A model generated the notes under the pieces. That model saw only the letters and a program-made list of their open reading frames with translations. It was not told where the DNA came from and made no database searches. From positions 3,946,148 through 4,010,147 of the forward strand of contig OX442415.1 of the NCBI GenBank assembly GCA_949361645.1: a stretch of 64,000 nucleotides of DNA, in the 5' to 3' direction. Position 1 is the stretch's first letter. Each line of letters begins with the position of its first letter. The position numbers and the translations under genes were made by a program. This DNA comes from Spongilla lacustris (Eukaryota; Porifera; Demospongiae; Spongillida; Spongillidae). Below are positions 25,101 to 36,420 of the stretch, piece after piece.

Positions 25101-28100
25101 TGTTCATCGATCTGATAATCAGCAATATCATCCTCAGCTTCTGTTCCATCTTCTCCCTCCTGCTGTGTGTTTCTCTCACGGGCAAGCTCTCCATGCAGTG
25201 ATGGTTTTGAGAAGTCCTGTGCATTGCATTGAAATAAATTTTATCCCTTGAGATACATGTAACTAACCCTTGACATTCGGACCATGAATTTTACAACAAA
25301 GCTTTTCATTCCACTCAATGTATCTCCAACAGTGCTCTCATTACAGTAAAGAGACTGTTCACATGAATGGAGCTGCACAGCTAAGAACCTTATAAAGTGG
25401 TCAAGTTCTGACCATGATGGATCCCTCAGACCACAATGTCTGGGTGGACACATTATCAATGAGACAACGATAAGCATACATGAATTGAGACACCAGTACA
25501 TCTATGAAAGTGCTCACTGAATAATAACTCCAAGCATAATCTTATCATCATTCACTGAGGCTGCGCCACGGTTACCACTGATGGCACACAGAGAGCGATA
25601 AACCATTTTGTGTTCTTGGTCTTTAAAAGTCACCTTGTCACAACCAACTAGAGTTAGATATGAAAAAAATTATACATAGAAATGTTCATCTCAGAATTGT
25701 AAACTAATGATAAACTATTGATAAACTGACCTAATCCTGGTATATCATTTGCCCTGCTTGATTCCATTGGGCTCAGGCACTTTACTGAAGGTAGCAGATT
25801 TAGGAATGAAACAGTACTACTGGATATTGATGTGTTCTAGATGAACAGATTGAAGGCATCCATTAAAGCATACACATTATGCTAAATCTCACCCCTTCCT
25901 CTGGTAGGGTCACCTCTACAACATATATGTCATTAATATTACACCGCCATATTCTGCCAAAACTGTTTGTTAAGCCTTTCAACACCAGAAGTGAAAACAG
26001 AACAGAATGCATTTGATGTAGAACCTACATGTCAGCATTTGAGCAATATGAGATACCACCCCAGTACCAATGAACTGTTCTAATCTTACATTAGGAGCCA
26101 CATCAATGTGGAATATAGTGCAGTTTGTGTGTTCATCATCTTTCAAAAGCTTCATTATGGCATCAGAGGTCACATCAGGTCCATGCACTGGTATGCACGT
26201 AATGTTGCAGCCTCTTATGCCCTCAGCCATCCTTTGAACATAGAGGGACTTTCCCATTCCAGAGCGAGTTGAGCTCACTATTTGCACCGACGATCTGGAG
26301 CACATTGTACAAGTAAGCACTACACTAATAATAAAATACCTCTCACCGTTCAATAGCACAATTTCCAAGCACTGATCTTCCATGTGACTTTGTAGTATTT
26401 AATGCTACATTTAGCTTACTCCTGAGGTACTGAGTGCATTCAACATCATTATTGGGACTGAAAAATCGTTGGAACATCTGCAGTTTGGCTGCGAAGTGGG
26501 ACATTTCTTCATCAGAGCAACATATGATCACCAATCGATAATCTGTTTATTAAAATGAGCAGTGTCACAATATGCAAAATTTAAGCACAACTAAATTTCG
26601 TACCTCAACACTGTAATAAGTAGGTAATATTAGAATGCATTCATTTACTGATAATATATAATGTACATGTAGATATACAGTAAATCTTGTCAAATTTACA
26701 TTCCTGTATGCACATATAATTAATACCTTTCTTGGTACACCAACATGTATCCTAGTAAATCATATTCTTAGCATACACTAGCTTAGAAATTATAAGTCGT
26801 TAACCATTACAAATCAACACATTCAAACCTCTCTATTAGTGAACATCATTGATTTCATGCTACCATCTTCAATAGTGAGTAATAGCTATACTGTTATTAA
26901 TCAATAAATATACTTCCCAATTACTCCATTATACAACACAGTTTCTTTACTATTTTAATAAAATTGCTTATTAGTTTCCAAAATCCATACAAAGTTAAGT
27001 AAAGTACAGATTTTATATTGTTATTAAGGTAGGTGTTTTGTGTGTCATTATAATCATTATGTGTGATGTATTTATTCATGTACCTGTATTTTGTTTATCA
27101 ATCAAAGTAGTACTGACCACTCACAAAATTAAGGTAGGTGAATTTTACTAATATTTTCATGTTTATCATTGTGTCAGTTCCTTTAATACAGAATATTTTT
27201 AAAACTTTGCATTCCTGAACATGTACAATGAAGCAAATTTATTTCAAAAATTAACAATTTAATGTTTAATTGGTTATACCAATAACATGCTGATGTAAAT
27301 ATGTACGTAGTTAACTAAAATCAAAATAATTAAATATTTCCCAATAATAAATACACAATTTCACAGCTCCAATATGCTATATGAGTGCCAATAATTTCAA
27401 CTTAACTAATCTGTTAATAAATCAGAAACCACTAAATCAACTGTGAATTAACCAAACTTATCATCCTACAGGTTATGCATGCTGTACATGTACATGTAGG
27501 CACCTGATCGTCCCTGGGTGATTTCATCCAGCTGCTTTAGGACATTGTCAGCTACCCTATATGACAATTTCTCAGCATGGACAAGGCAAAATATCCTCTT
27601 GTATCCAGGATCTCCAATAGCTCTTCTTAACAACAACTGTGCCTACAGCATAAGATAGAACGTGTACAGGTACATATCTAAAGAAATTATCAGATATTTT
27701 TTTATTTTTTAACTCAAAGCAATGGTGAATTTAATACACTGCTATATAAGTACATGCACCATTACTCAGGATGAACTATACCTGTTCTTCAGTGGTCTGT
27801 TCACTACACAGTAACACTTCTTCTTGGGTTGGGAGGGGAGAGGTGGGGTCTTTCATATAGATGGAGAGGACTGTCGTTAGCACTTGTGCTGCAAGAATGA
27901 GTTAAATCACATCATATTGATGTTTACAGTACAGTACATACATATGACACTACACAATTAAAATATGATTTTATCCTTACTAGGAGCAGCAGTAATGAGA
28001 TTTGGCTTGCCAGGAGTAAGAATGTCAAGGAAGGGCCTTGAGTCAACAACAGCTCCTAGCAGGTAGATGTATAAATCAAGGTACATGTAAAAATGCTGTG

Positions 28101-31100
28101 AGCAGTAAACATGTACCTTGCAGTCTCTCACTTAGCACATCGAGTATGTCTCCAACTTGTTGCAGTGTAAGAAAACAAGTGCCCCTTGATTTGGTGGTTA
28201 TATTGAGCCCAGTTCTGGAATCAAATATTAGAGGTTAATGGACTTGTAATACAATTGGCAATGTTACTTCATTGGTACTGGTTTTGGTGTACTTGATTCA
28301 ATATTGAGGGCCTGCATTGTACTATCTTCCACAGCTTTATCACCATCTTCAGTGGCATGATGTACAGGTATGCAAAATCTGATAGCCTGTTTTACATCAT
28401 ATTCTGTGACCACCGGGGATATACTCCGCAGTAGCATAAGTAGTCTGTGAGAGAGTGTCTGCTCATGTACCAATTGCTCACGAAGAATGAGCAGCTGTGC
28501 ATTGGTATAGTAATTCATCTGATAGTATGTTTCTCTTGCTTCCTTTAACTCATGCCTCCAACACTGCAGCTCTTTCTCCATACTTTTGGCCTGTTCATTT
28601 AACTCGTCTACTAAGCCCACTTTACAAGAGCATGTCAAGCTCCAGCCATCATAGGAGATGTTTCCTTCCCTTTTCAGATCCACCAGCACTTCTCCAATAC
28701 GACATATTGAGTGCAAAGTCTACATGTATATTGATAAGAATGTAAGTGCTAACAAGTAATATCATAATATATGGACCTCACATGTATGAATTTGTCAACT
28801 TTGTTCCTATTCGTAGCATCACAACTAGTGACCAATATCAGCCGACTCTCAAGGTCCCTAAGTTCATCAAGACTGTAATGTTTTGTAACAACAGGCCTAT
28901 CACCAGTGGATATGCATAATTGCACAACATCTTGGATGCACAACTGAGAACTGTGATATGGAAAGTCTGCTGCAACCCTAACTGAGTACTGTCCACACAA
29001 CTGGATGTTCTCCAGCTGCCTGAATGAAGACTCCTCCACAGAACCTATGTTATTCCTTATGTGTTGGTACCAGTCAAAGTGCTCTGTGCAACCATCCTTT
29101 CAGGAGTAATATAAAAATTACATGTACAGGATTCCATTGAATACACAATTTTATGGCACAATTTACAACTTACTAGAATAATGGGTAAATCTGGTTTGGT
29201 CTCAAGGGCTTTCCAAACATAAGTGCAACAATTTGACAGTTCTTGAAATCCTGCAGTATTTTGGAGAGAGTAAAGAAGAGGCCCATAGCCACTTCCCGCT
29301 GTTCTGAGGTTTGATAGCTTGTCTTGAGTGAGAGCATCTTCCCCTCCAGTAGCAGTAGAGAGAGCAATGGTCACAAATGTGTTTAGGTCATAAACATCTG
29401 CAGCATGAATATCATGTAAAGCGCAAATAAATTTAGTCAGTAAATCATACCTTTAGTCACTTGTTTTAACCATTTTATAAGAGATAAACATCTCTGAAAT
29501 GCTTCAAGGCACTGCTTTTTCGATTTATCTGTAGCAATTTCTTTTAAGAAATTCCCAGTGTTAATCAATGTACTGGTTATCATCTTCAAAGAGTCCTCCT
29601 TCATGGCATTCTCTATCTGTATACAGAAAAGCAGTTGGTTACATAACTACATCAGTGACATCGACAATCTAACCCCTGTAGAAAGAATATCCACATCTCT
29701 AAAGTCTCCCTCAAGTGGTATTGCTTTTTTTATCTCCAGAAGTTGAGTTGCAGCTTCTCTGCAAGTGCACAACATCCAGTAATCTCTCATGTGTGCACAT
29801 GTACTTTGGATCCATTCAGTTGTGCCTTCATCCATGCCCATACATATGGCGCTCCCTTGTGAAAGGTTAGTAAGTTCTTGCTCTAATATTCCTTTACTTT
29901 CCAATGGTTTGAACCGATGATCCAGTGTGCTCAGTTTAATAGACTTGTCCTTGCATGAATTAACCCGGGAATAACACAATCTGAGTGATGGTGTCCAAAC
30001 ATTATTAGCAATGTTATTGAATCTAACATCAGAAGTGGTTGTAACCAATTTTTGGAGATAGGATTTCCATAATTTAACAAATGTTGAACTGGGATACTCA
30101 ACTGTCATGGTATAGTACTTTGCCGCAATGTTATTCAAGGGTCCTGCAGCTGGAAATATAACATTAATTTTACCATCTCTGGTTGTACTTCAAAGTGTTC
30201 TAATGCTCAAACTCTGAATATCCTTTTCCAGCTCTGCATTCAGCTGAAGCAAACCTGAAATGTAAGTAAGCTTTATTAATGAAGATTTAAACTAATTTTT
30301 TTATACTATGTACCACATGTATGTGCAGGAAGTTTCGCATTGGAGAGAAGATGATTGAGATGATTACGGTGAGAATGATATGCCTCCAGTTCTTGTAATC
30401 TCTGATTTAGATCCTTTTCTACATTGGATGAAGTTACTACCAATGCCCGTGAGGCTGCCTCATACAGCATCACCAAATGCTGCTGCCTCTGCTTAGCTCT
30501 CGAAAGATCCTTCACCAAGATCTCTCCTGATGCTAGATGACCACATGCACACTCCAATCTCCTGACTGCAGCTTTGCAGGTCATAATGCATTGCTCGTTC
30601 AGTCCATCCTTGACCTTGGAGGTGCCGCCTACATGTATTTCAACATACATTGACATGTAGAATTGTGAAACAAGCACCAAATCAATAAACATTGTAGAGT
30701 CGCATATTGTATTCATATATGGTGCTGTAATATCATGTTTAAACTGGTATTTCAACTTACACTTTTCATTTACAGCATACATGAAACACCCAAACATATA
30801 TTAAGCCACCATTACAATGCATGCATTTTTTTGTTGGGGGGGGGGGGGGGGGGGGGATCATTTGCTTCTATCATTTAAATGGTTGTGTACAAATATAATG
30901 TCACAAAGCATGTGTGTGCATCTGTGTGCGTGTGAGAGAGAGAGTAGCAGTGGCGGATTTTGGGGGGGGGGGGGGGGGGACGTGGAGGGCGCACGCCCCC
31001 CCTAATATACGGATGATAAAAATATATAATAAGACTATTAAGTTAACCTGTAACCCTTAACCTTTAATCTATTTTCATCCTTACTTCAGGATGGAAATCC

Positions 31101-34100
31101 TGAATGAAGGATGACTTTACACCGCTCGATCGTACATTGTATAGACATAAACATAAATTCGAACGGTATTGATGATTTTTTAAAAAAATATTTAGCTTCT
31201 GTATAGGCTTTCATCTAAACAGCGCTATCCATTTTAGTCATTCAAATCTTTATTTCTTTTAGAAAAAAACAATGTTTAGGCTTAGTTTACTTTTTCGTTC
31301 GCAAATAATGCCGCGGTTACCATCAAAGTCGGGTATAAGGTTGAGGAAAGAGCAGGAAGCTTACTTTCAAGATAGATTACTACGATCTGTAAGGAGAGCC
31401 ACATAAGCAAATTAAACAATATGGGACACAGGAGGTACGAGCATCGAATTAGGCGGACTAAGAGAAGCGAGTCAGAGCGGGTGGTACGATGGTTAGCCTT
31501 AGCAAAATAAAAATAAAAAAGCATTTCTGTCGTTGAGAGCGATGCAGAAATGCCTGGCATTGGTAGAAATGCTGCCACCAGTACTGTTGGCACATAAAAA
31601 GAAGGGGTGGATGCTCGGACAGTGATGATAACTTTTCTATCATTTTGTGTACAAGTTTGATAAAAATACAACTTCTACCAAGAGTCTGAAGGTGCTACCA
31701 CCAATAAGGAGTGAAAAAGAGTAAAATTGATATTTTCAATGCTCTTTGTAAGCATTGCAAACTATAAATTGCTAATCATTTAATTTATGTACGCGGGAGC
31801 AACGAACGTGCTTATGCATCCTTGAAGTTTGGGCTACTTTCTAGATGATAAAAATTATTCCATGCTATAGAATGTGTGCACCATTGTTGAAAGAAACAGC
31901 TTTTATGTTATAATGATTTTAATTTTCACTGCAATGGTTGTTATAAACGGCAGAACTCACCATCCTGAATTCAGGATTTTACCGATCCTGAATTCAGGAT
32001 CGTTTCACGCAGATTAAAGGTTAACCTGAGCTGAAGCGTGCTAGAGAGAAAGTGATCGGTTGTGCGTCAGACGAACGTCAAACCCAAAGCTGCTGCAACA
32101 CGTGCGCATGCGCAGTTTGCACAACTGTTTCGGTATGAAATTCCGTATTGTTCTGAAGCTTCATAACGCGGAGCTTGCAAAGCTTCCGGGGCTCCGCCCC
32201 AGGCCCCAATGGGGGAGCTTACAGCGCTTCCCCATACCCCCTAGCTGGAGCGGGAGGGGGCGACGCCCCCTCCCGCACCCACCCCCCTTTCCTACCCTCT
32301 GCCCTTAGCGCCCCCCCTAACTCTAAATCCTGCGTCCGCCCCTGAGTAGAGAGAGATAGAAGACACAAAATCCACAAAAATCCCCCTGTTTCTCCTTACA
32401 TGTTATGTTGACAAAACATGGCCAAAAATCCCATTCCATAAGATCCTCAAAGGTCACTTCAAATGCACTGCTTGCTGCACCAGGATACCTTTTCAAAAGA
32501 ATGCGACCAATCAGACTCCCTATTCTGAAAGAATTCAGCTGCACCAACTCATCGACCTGGTCCAGTACTTCCTTCCCACCCTGTAGTCAGATGTGTCATG
32601 GATGGGGCCCATGACCATGGATCATATCAGCTAGTACCTTATCACATATACTATCTATTGCTTCAGCACCATGTTCAAGCACAACATCAACCAGCAAAGA
32701 GTGCACACTAGCAATCTCTTCCACGTAGCACACAAGCTTTAACTTCATTCTGTCATTGACCTGTTGGCATGAGTTTTCAAACTTCATATATGTGCATTTT
32801 TTAAAACTATCATGCACCATATGTATTCATATACACATGTACCAGCAGAACTGCAGAAGTCTCACCTTTTGTATCCTCTGGCTAATTTGTTGACAGACTC
32901 TTCTGTGCCACATCATATGACTCTCTGAATAGTCAATATTCAAGACTTCCTGCCAAAGCTAACATAGCAATTTAACATGAAAGTATACTGATTTAGATAT
33001 TTCTTATTTACTTTTAGTTCATCCTTTCCTCTCCAAGAACTGAATAATGTGTTACCTTTCCCACCAAATATGTCGCATCCCATCACATCCTTACTTGAGA
33101 TCCAACAATCAAGTAGCAACATCAGCTGGTCAAATATTTCACCCTCTGACTTGCCACTGCTCTTAGAAGCTTCGCTACTATGAACAGTACATTTAGAATA
33201 GGCCATCAGAACTACAGAAACCAGTGCTTTTATCAGTTCCAGTGTGTGGGCCTTCTGAGTGTTCTTTATCCTCATATGTACTTCAGTAAGCAGAAGTGAA
33301 CAGGCTTCTAACAAGGTTTGTTCTGGCACTCTACACAATTGTACATTGCAATTTACTGCAATTATAAATACATAAAAATGTATACATGTAATTATAATAT
33401 GTGCATGCAATCTAATTTTAATTGCATGCAGACAATTAGATACCCACCAGTACATGTTTGACATGTAGGCAATTGTGCCTGGAATCAACTGATACAACAT
33501 TACACAATTGGTTGTACCACAAAACCAGTAATACCATACTACTAGAAATACTAGTGACACCAAAGAAATTGGTAGATCCAAACAGTGAAGGGTTTTCTAA
33601 TATGTACATGCAGTGTCTTTTACATATTCACTGCATGAGCTGGATGCATTAAGTGTGCAACATGGTGTAATGTTTTGTTGTTTTTTTTTGTTGTTTTACT
33701 ATGTGTATGAGCCCAAAATGGTACAAAAGCGTAATTTTAGGAAACAATAATAGTAATGAATCAGTAACAGGGTATCAAGTTTACATAACAATTGTAAATG
33801 TTGATCATGCACTGAGCACTTGTGGCTGCTAAAAATGACAACCTGAGGCAATTATTTCAAATACAAACTGTACATGTGTGTACACAGCTGAGATACTTAT
33901 ATGTACCTTGTTGCAGAATGGGCTTCTATGGTTTGTCTGATAGCACCCAGAAGTGCAGCATACTCACTTACCTGTGGTGGTGTGGTTAAAGTGTTAGTAC
34001 TACCATTGCAATTAAGCAGCTATTTTTACCTCAACCTTGGTCCACCCTTCTGACGACACCAGATATGATATGTATGCAATGGAGACCGAGGGAGGGATGT

Positions 34101-36420
34101 ACATGAATACACCAGCCAGCTCCTTCTTAGGACAGACCCTGACAAATACAGGAAGTAGCAGTGGATCCATATAAAAAAGGTCCCGCAGATGGTGGTAGTG
34201 CTCTATGGAGTCCCTACACAAAATAATTCGAGTGCATAATAAATCATAAATGCAAGTAAGTGACCCTATATATATAGGCACTATGGTCATGTACATGTAG
34301 ATCTGTATTAGATGGTAAAGTGCAAGATCCTAAATATTAATATTGATTGCACTGCTAACAATTATAACCACACTAAAACAGTTCAAATAGATGAGCACAA
34401 GTTCCTTACTGAATTTCGTATTTTACTGTCGGTTTGAGCCGAAATAATTTATCTGTCCATTGCAAGTCTTTAGGTCTGGGCACCTCCGCAAAAGGTTTAC
34501 AGCAGCCACACAAGAGATGGACCAGGGGCAGGGCATGTAGCCATTCTGTTTGCCCTTTAATGCTCATCAGTTGTGAACACAATTCTAGCACTGCTTCACT
34601 CACTGCACTCCTGTATTGGTACTCAGTGTTACATCGAGGATCAAACGTTTATACAGTATGCAGGACACACCTCTTATCCTCTGGTATCAGTGAGTTGAGG
34701 TATTCCACTTCGGAGCAGGTTTTGTTTTGTTCATTAGGTCTTAGTCGTGCCATGTCCAGGGCAATAGCAGCAGCCTTTGGTAGCAGCGAAAGTTTCAGCA
34801 CCCCATAGGTACAATAGATTACAAAAACAGATGAACATCGCTGTATTTCTGGTGTTGCAGATGTAAGATTTTCCAGCACTGACTCAAAAAACTGTATGAT
34901 TTCCTACAGTTGTGTTACGGCGATGAATGACACTTATGCATGCACACAACACTATTACCTGTGAGATTTGTAGTATTTTAATTTCATTCCCCTTTCTATT
35001 AATGATATGCACATGACTCATCTGTGTGTACAAGTGCTGTATCTCCTTGGCCATATCAACAAGGCTAATGGTATAAATACCACCACAGAGAGCATCAGCA
35101 TATGGCTTGAGATATGTGTACAGTGAGTAAATGTGCTCATCTTTGTGTGTTTGTGGACCTTCAGATGATCCTTTAGCATACGACCACACCCTCCCAGCAA
35201 TTGCCTTTATTGCCGCTGCAGTTGGAAGTTGCAACCAAGCTCTGCCACTGGTAGCAGTACCCACTCCGCTTGCAGTCTTTGTGTTCACACTACTCATGAT
35301 AGCTTCACTTGGGTAGGCTATTGTATCAAACTGAACATAGCTGCCTCCTACACACATAAACATTTAAATTATCAGTAAATTAATCATAAATATTCCAACC
35401 TACCAACTTTTAGTTCAGGTGCCTCAACCACTAAACAACGATTATTGTGGCCATTATTCTTAGAGTGCCCCTACAGATACTCATATGCATAACTGGCACG
35501 ATTTTTTACAACCATTGGACTGAAGACCACATATTTGTAAGGTAGTGGGTCTTTGCGGACAACAGTTTCCATTGCCAGTGTGCAGGTCATTTCACACATG
35601 CTGTCACTGCTAAAAGGATTTTCCCTGTGTAATAATAGAGGAAGGTGAGTTCCAAGGTGTGCCAATGTCATGCAGTACCTCATGGTGAACTCCCCATGGC
35701 ATGCCTTCCAGCCTCCTAGCTTCTCGTGGCCAAAGCAGAGGTGGACACAGGAGCTCTGGTCCCACCCCCACAGGTCCTGTGGCACAATGATGTGGAAGGT
35801 GACCATAACACAGCTGCCATCATCATTGTCAGTAAGAGGTGGATATAAGTGGAAAACAGAACCTCCAGTCCTAATACTGAGATCAAATAGTCCACAGGTG
35901 TACATTATGGGCACTTCAATCTTGTAAAGAGGGCAACTTTACTTGGAGTAGTTTCTGCAGGTGTCCTTGCAGTGACCTATCATCAAGGTCATCAGAGTTC
36001 TGCAAAATAATGTTTCTACTATGAATACAAAAGCAGTTGTTTTAATCCTTCGCCTAACCATACATACATCATGCAAAGACATTCAGTATTATGTAGGAAA
36101 AGTAATTTTAAAAATAAAACAGAAAACTAGATAAACCCATGTAGCAAGAGTTTGTAATTCTCAAACCTACATACATGTATTATAGTTATACCAATGGGCT
36201 AATATGGACATGAAGTGTTTGTTGGAACCATATAGGGTGGAATATGTCAAATGTACAAAACATACTGCATAGCATGCATGAATGGCTGTTGCAGTTGGTA
36301 GTGTAAATTAGCCAACCTTAAAACTATATTTGCTGAGCTGAGCTGCACTGCTAGCCATTGCCTTAGAGGATCCATCATCTGCCTTAGATAGTCCATTTTC
36401 AACCTTGTTCTGTCTAAATG
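9717..36420 (-). CDS. RNF213-like giant AAA+ ubiquitin ligase, multi-exon
   Basis: This is one minus-strand gene of dozens of short exons separated mostly by 50-300-bp introns, spanning about 26.7 kb. From its 5' end it encodes a CBM20-like domain (about 35480-35914), a long helical arm (about 27.5-34.9 kb), a pre-AAA region (24541-25071), an AAA module with GESGCGKT and VIFFDEANTT (23197-23610), a second AAA module with GKPGSSKS and VVVLDEVGLAEDSP (21070-22050), the ISNWALDPAKMNRG segment (about 20.8 kb), the E3 shell (about 13.0-19 kb), an RZ finger (12830-13020) and a C-terminal domain ending at a TAA at 9717-9719. This order and these motifs match vertebrate RNF213, a cytoplasmic dynein-like AAA+ E3 ligase involved in lipid-droplet biology and antimicrobial ubiquitylation. 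Oddities are the apparent absence of the RING finger, a suspected frameshift near 24,430 and a 1.4-kb element in an intron at 30948-32344. The start codon is not identified. The first exon I can read is at about 36320-36415. Confidence 0.9.
12562..12748 (-). CDS. RNF213-like gene, exon after the RZ finger
   Basis: The exon starts at 12748 behind a TTGCAG acceptor. A split Pro codon (CC|G) joins it in frame to the RZ exon, and the donor is a GTACAT at about 12593. It reads YILPNPEQRSSDPLPERHLS and then VACCLVRIVMHSALLW. The same order (finger, then a Pro-rich linker, then a hydrophobic helix) is found in vertebrate RNF213. Confidence 0.75.
12830..13020 (-). CDS. RNF213-like gene, RZ-type zinc finger (two exons)
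   Basis: The first half reads ECPNGHQYFVGN and ends at 12988 before GTAAGC. A 60-bp intron (12928-12987) follows. The second half starts at 12927 with CGKPMVQSSCLVCRASIGG and ends at 12830 before GTAAGC. Codon phases join cleanly to the exons on both sides. The C-P-N-G-H ... C-G ... C-x-x-C pattern is the RZ finger of RNF213/ZNFX1. The His of NGH and the Cys seven residues later correspond, from memory, to human H4509 and C4516, reported as essential for the ligase activity of RNF213. Both are present here. Confidence 0.85.
13440..15860 (-). CDS. RNF213-like gene, E3-shell exons in the RING-to-RZ interval
   Basis: In coding order, exons are readable at 15653-15858, 15195-15369, about 15045-15141, 14889-14993, 14604-14830, about 14430-14546, 13930-14335, about 13755-13870 and 13520-13680. 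Phases match at every junction I checked between 15858 and 14830. The motifs DKVPVIRSSLLQLLL, YLQEYLLKSR, FEYLEAVARTRHGL and FLLKVLGRTYSMSSL line up, in order, with the stretch that follows the RING finger in vertebrate RNF213. The exons immediately before it (15045-15141 and 14889-14993) show none of the paired CxxC/CxHxxC motifs of a RING. Confidence 0.8.
16708..17334 (-). CDS. RNF213-like gene, exon with the VGFQGDPWTSVHIDEL segment
   Basis: A long exon (about 16790-17320) contains a hydrophobic strand THVLFIIYLPRQ followed by SFVGFQGDPWTSVHIDELRL. The same motif lies in the E3-module segment downstream of the AAA core in vertebrate RNF213. It ends near KDPPKDLG before a GTATGT donor. Flanking exons at about 17800-17920, 18150-18360, 18545-18825, 19010-19170 and 19370-19480 carry conserved strings such as RLEKHFVVTSSVFSDWQ and SDTLLDSIANSFW. 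Confidence 0.75.
   Translation of the reverse strand: MNIFLIRSSFQRQPGKEKDNVLLVVQCQSAHLYGDLIACARYRASDERAKALTLSPGAQTSSRSIGCTHVLFIIYLPRQTPSLSFVGFQGDPWTSVHIDELRLTNDEITSTDLFECPISKLFYSPSEAESTAGVQYHKRLHRCIQAAVATLQDSLQTSDRGKKLVTLLLDLVPKDPPKDLGMCMSFVATFHRTGVIKYMCKLCKLCMY
20540..22050 (-). CDS. RNF213-like gene, second recognisable AAA module (AAA4-like)
   Basis: The Walker A exon (21761 to about 22050) reads IPLFIIGKPGSSKSLAK. The Walker B exon (21070-21282) reads VYMVSYQCSQLSTP then VSVVVLDEVGLAEDSPHLPL, with consensus splice sites at both ends. The next exon (from about 20839 down) contains GISNWALDPAKMNRGLML, the highly conserved post-Walker-B segment of RNF213. In vertebrates AAA3 and AAA4 are the two active ATPase modules, and here both nucleotide-binding motifs are intact. 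The Walker A exon ends with about 25 extra residues (GTFAGAINIHELQKHDSYIN) not expected from the vertebrate protein, so it may have an alternative donor. Confidence 0.88.
23197..23610 (-). CDS. RNF213-like gene, AAA3-like Walker A and Walker B exons
   Basis: Exon 23490-23610 begins with the split codon for RCDIPVILLGESGCGKTRLI (Walker A GESGCGKT). Exon 23197-23423 begins VHGGTTQEDIIKCVNRAEEL and carries the Walker B VIFFDEANTTEAIGLIKE, followed by IIAACNPYRR. The intron between them is 66 bp (23424-23489). Motif spacing and sequence match the AAA3 module of RNF213 closely, so ATP binding and hydrolysis look preserved. Confidence 0.92.
24368..25094 (-). CDS. RNF213-like gene, exons leading into AAA3, with a suspected frameshift
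   Basis: The exon at 24542-25022 contains HPYLFFNKDGETFTFVGF and ends DEDYSTWT, a conserved pre-AAA3 segment. The next exon begins at about 24494 in phase and reads EQMIRKLACVMGLKEEGCID, then meets an in-frame TAA at 24421-24423. A shift of one base restores an expected continuation LTADNLIKILAIQMRFR up to the donor at 24367. The two halves are homologous to one continuous vertebrate segment. Either a 1-bp indel exists, or a 62-bp GT-AG mini-intron removes the bad stretch. Confidence 0.7.
26540..27500 (-). other. Large AT-rich intron of the RNF213-like gene
   Basis: About 950 bp of AT-rich sequence with no open frame of note separates the exon ending at about 26544 from the exon starting near 27640. 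A TACATGTACATGTAG repeat stands at about 27487-27500. No transposon termini were recognised. Confidence 0.6.
28264..30797 (-). CDS. RNF213-like gene, helical N-terminal arm exons
   Basis: Exons at about 28264-28716, 28780-29040, 29175-29390, 29670-30150 and 30310-30630 read as charged and Leu-rich helical protein, for example RLSHRLLMLLRSISP-type and LEKDLNQRLQELEAYHSHRN-type strings. This matches the stalk-like N-terminal arm of RNF213, which is poorly conserved in sequence. Exons further upstream continue at about 32400-33600 and 34010-35330. Individual borders were not all resolved. Confidence 0.6.
30948..32344. mobile_element. 1.4-kb non-autonomous DNA transposon in an RNF213-like intron
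   Basis: The left end begins CAGTGGCGGAT at 30948 and the right end finishes ...GTCCGCCCCTG at 32344, whose complement is CAGGGGCGGAC, so the ends are inverted. AGTAG flanks both sides (30943-30947 and 32345-32349), consistent with a 5-bp target duplication, though the GA-rich flank makes this less decisive. There is a G run near the left end and a GC-rich block at about 32190-32300. Internally it has no transposase-like ORF. CAG...CTG termini suggest a hAT-related element, but 5 bp is not the usual 8-bp hAT duplication. Confidence 0.75.
31962..32001. repeat. Tandem palindromes (TCCTGAATTCAGGA) inside the 1.4-kb element
   Basis: ATCCTGAATTCAGGAT (31962-31977) and GATCCTGAATTCAGGATC (31984-32001) are two perfect palindromes, 16 and 18 bp, separated by six bases. 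A related partial motif (TTCAGGATGGAAATCCTGAA) lies near the other side of the element at about 31085-31104. Such repeated palindromes are candidates for transposase-binding or hairpin sites; that role is inferred. Confidence 0.7.
35480..35914 (-). CDS. RNF213-like gene, CBM20-like domain exons
   Basis: Two exons split by an intron of about 55 bp (near 35626-35680) read VTFHIIVPQDLWGWDQSSCV, then a GGW-x-A segment, and after the intron ENPFSSDSMCEMTCTLAMET and PYKYVVFSP. The order beta-strand / GGW / PYKY corresponds to the CBM20-like starch-binding fold found near the N-terminus of RNF213. This places the 5' end of the gene close to 36 kb. Confidence 0.7.
36320..36415 (-). CDS. RNF213-like gene, most upstream readable exon
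   Basis: The exon reads NKVENGLSKADDGSSKAMAS on the minus strand, followed by a donor-like site near 36320. Its composition (Ser/Lys/Asp-rich, disordered) is plausible for the N-terminus of the gene. The integrase fragment begins just beyond it at about 36430, so the true 5' end may be displaced or lost. A further small exon at about 35940-36000 reads DLDDRSLQGHLQKLLQ. Confidence 0.4.

Noticed and set aside
31282..31671. 129-codon minus-strand frame as a transposase of the 1.4-kb element
   Set aside because: It has no DDE, zinc-finger or hAT dimerisation motifs and is not flanked by splice sites; the element is treated as non-autonomous.
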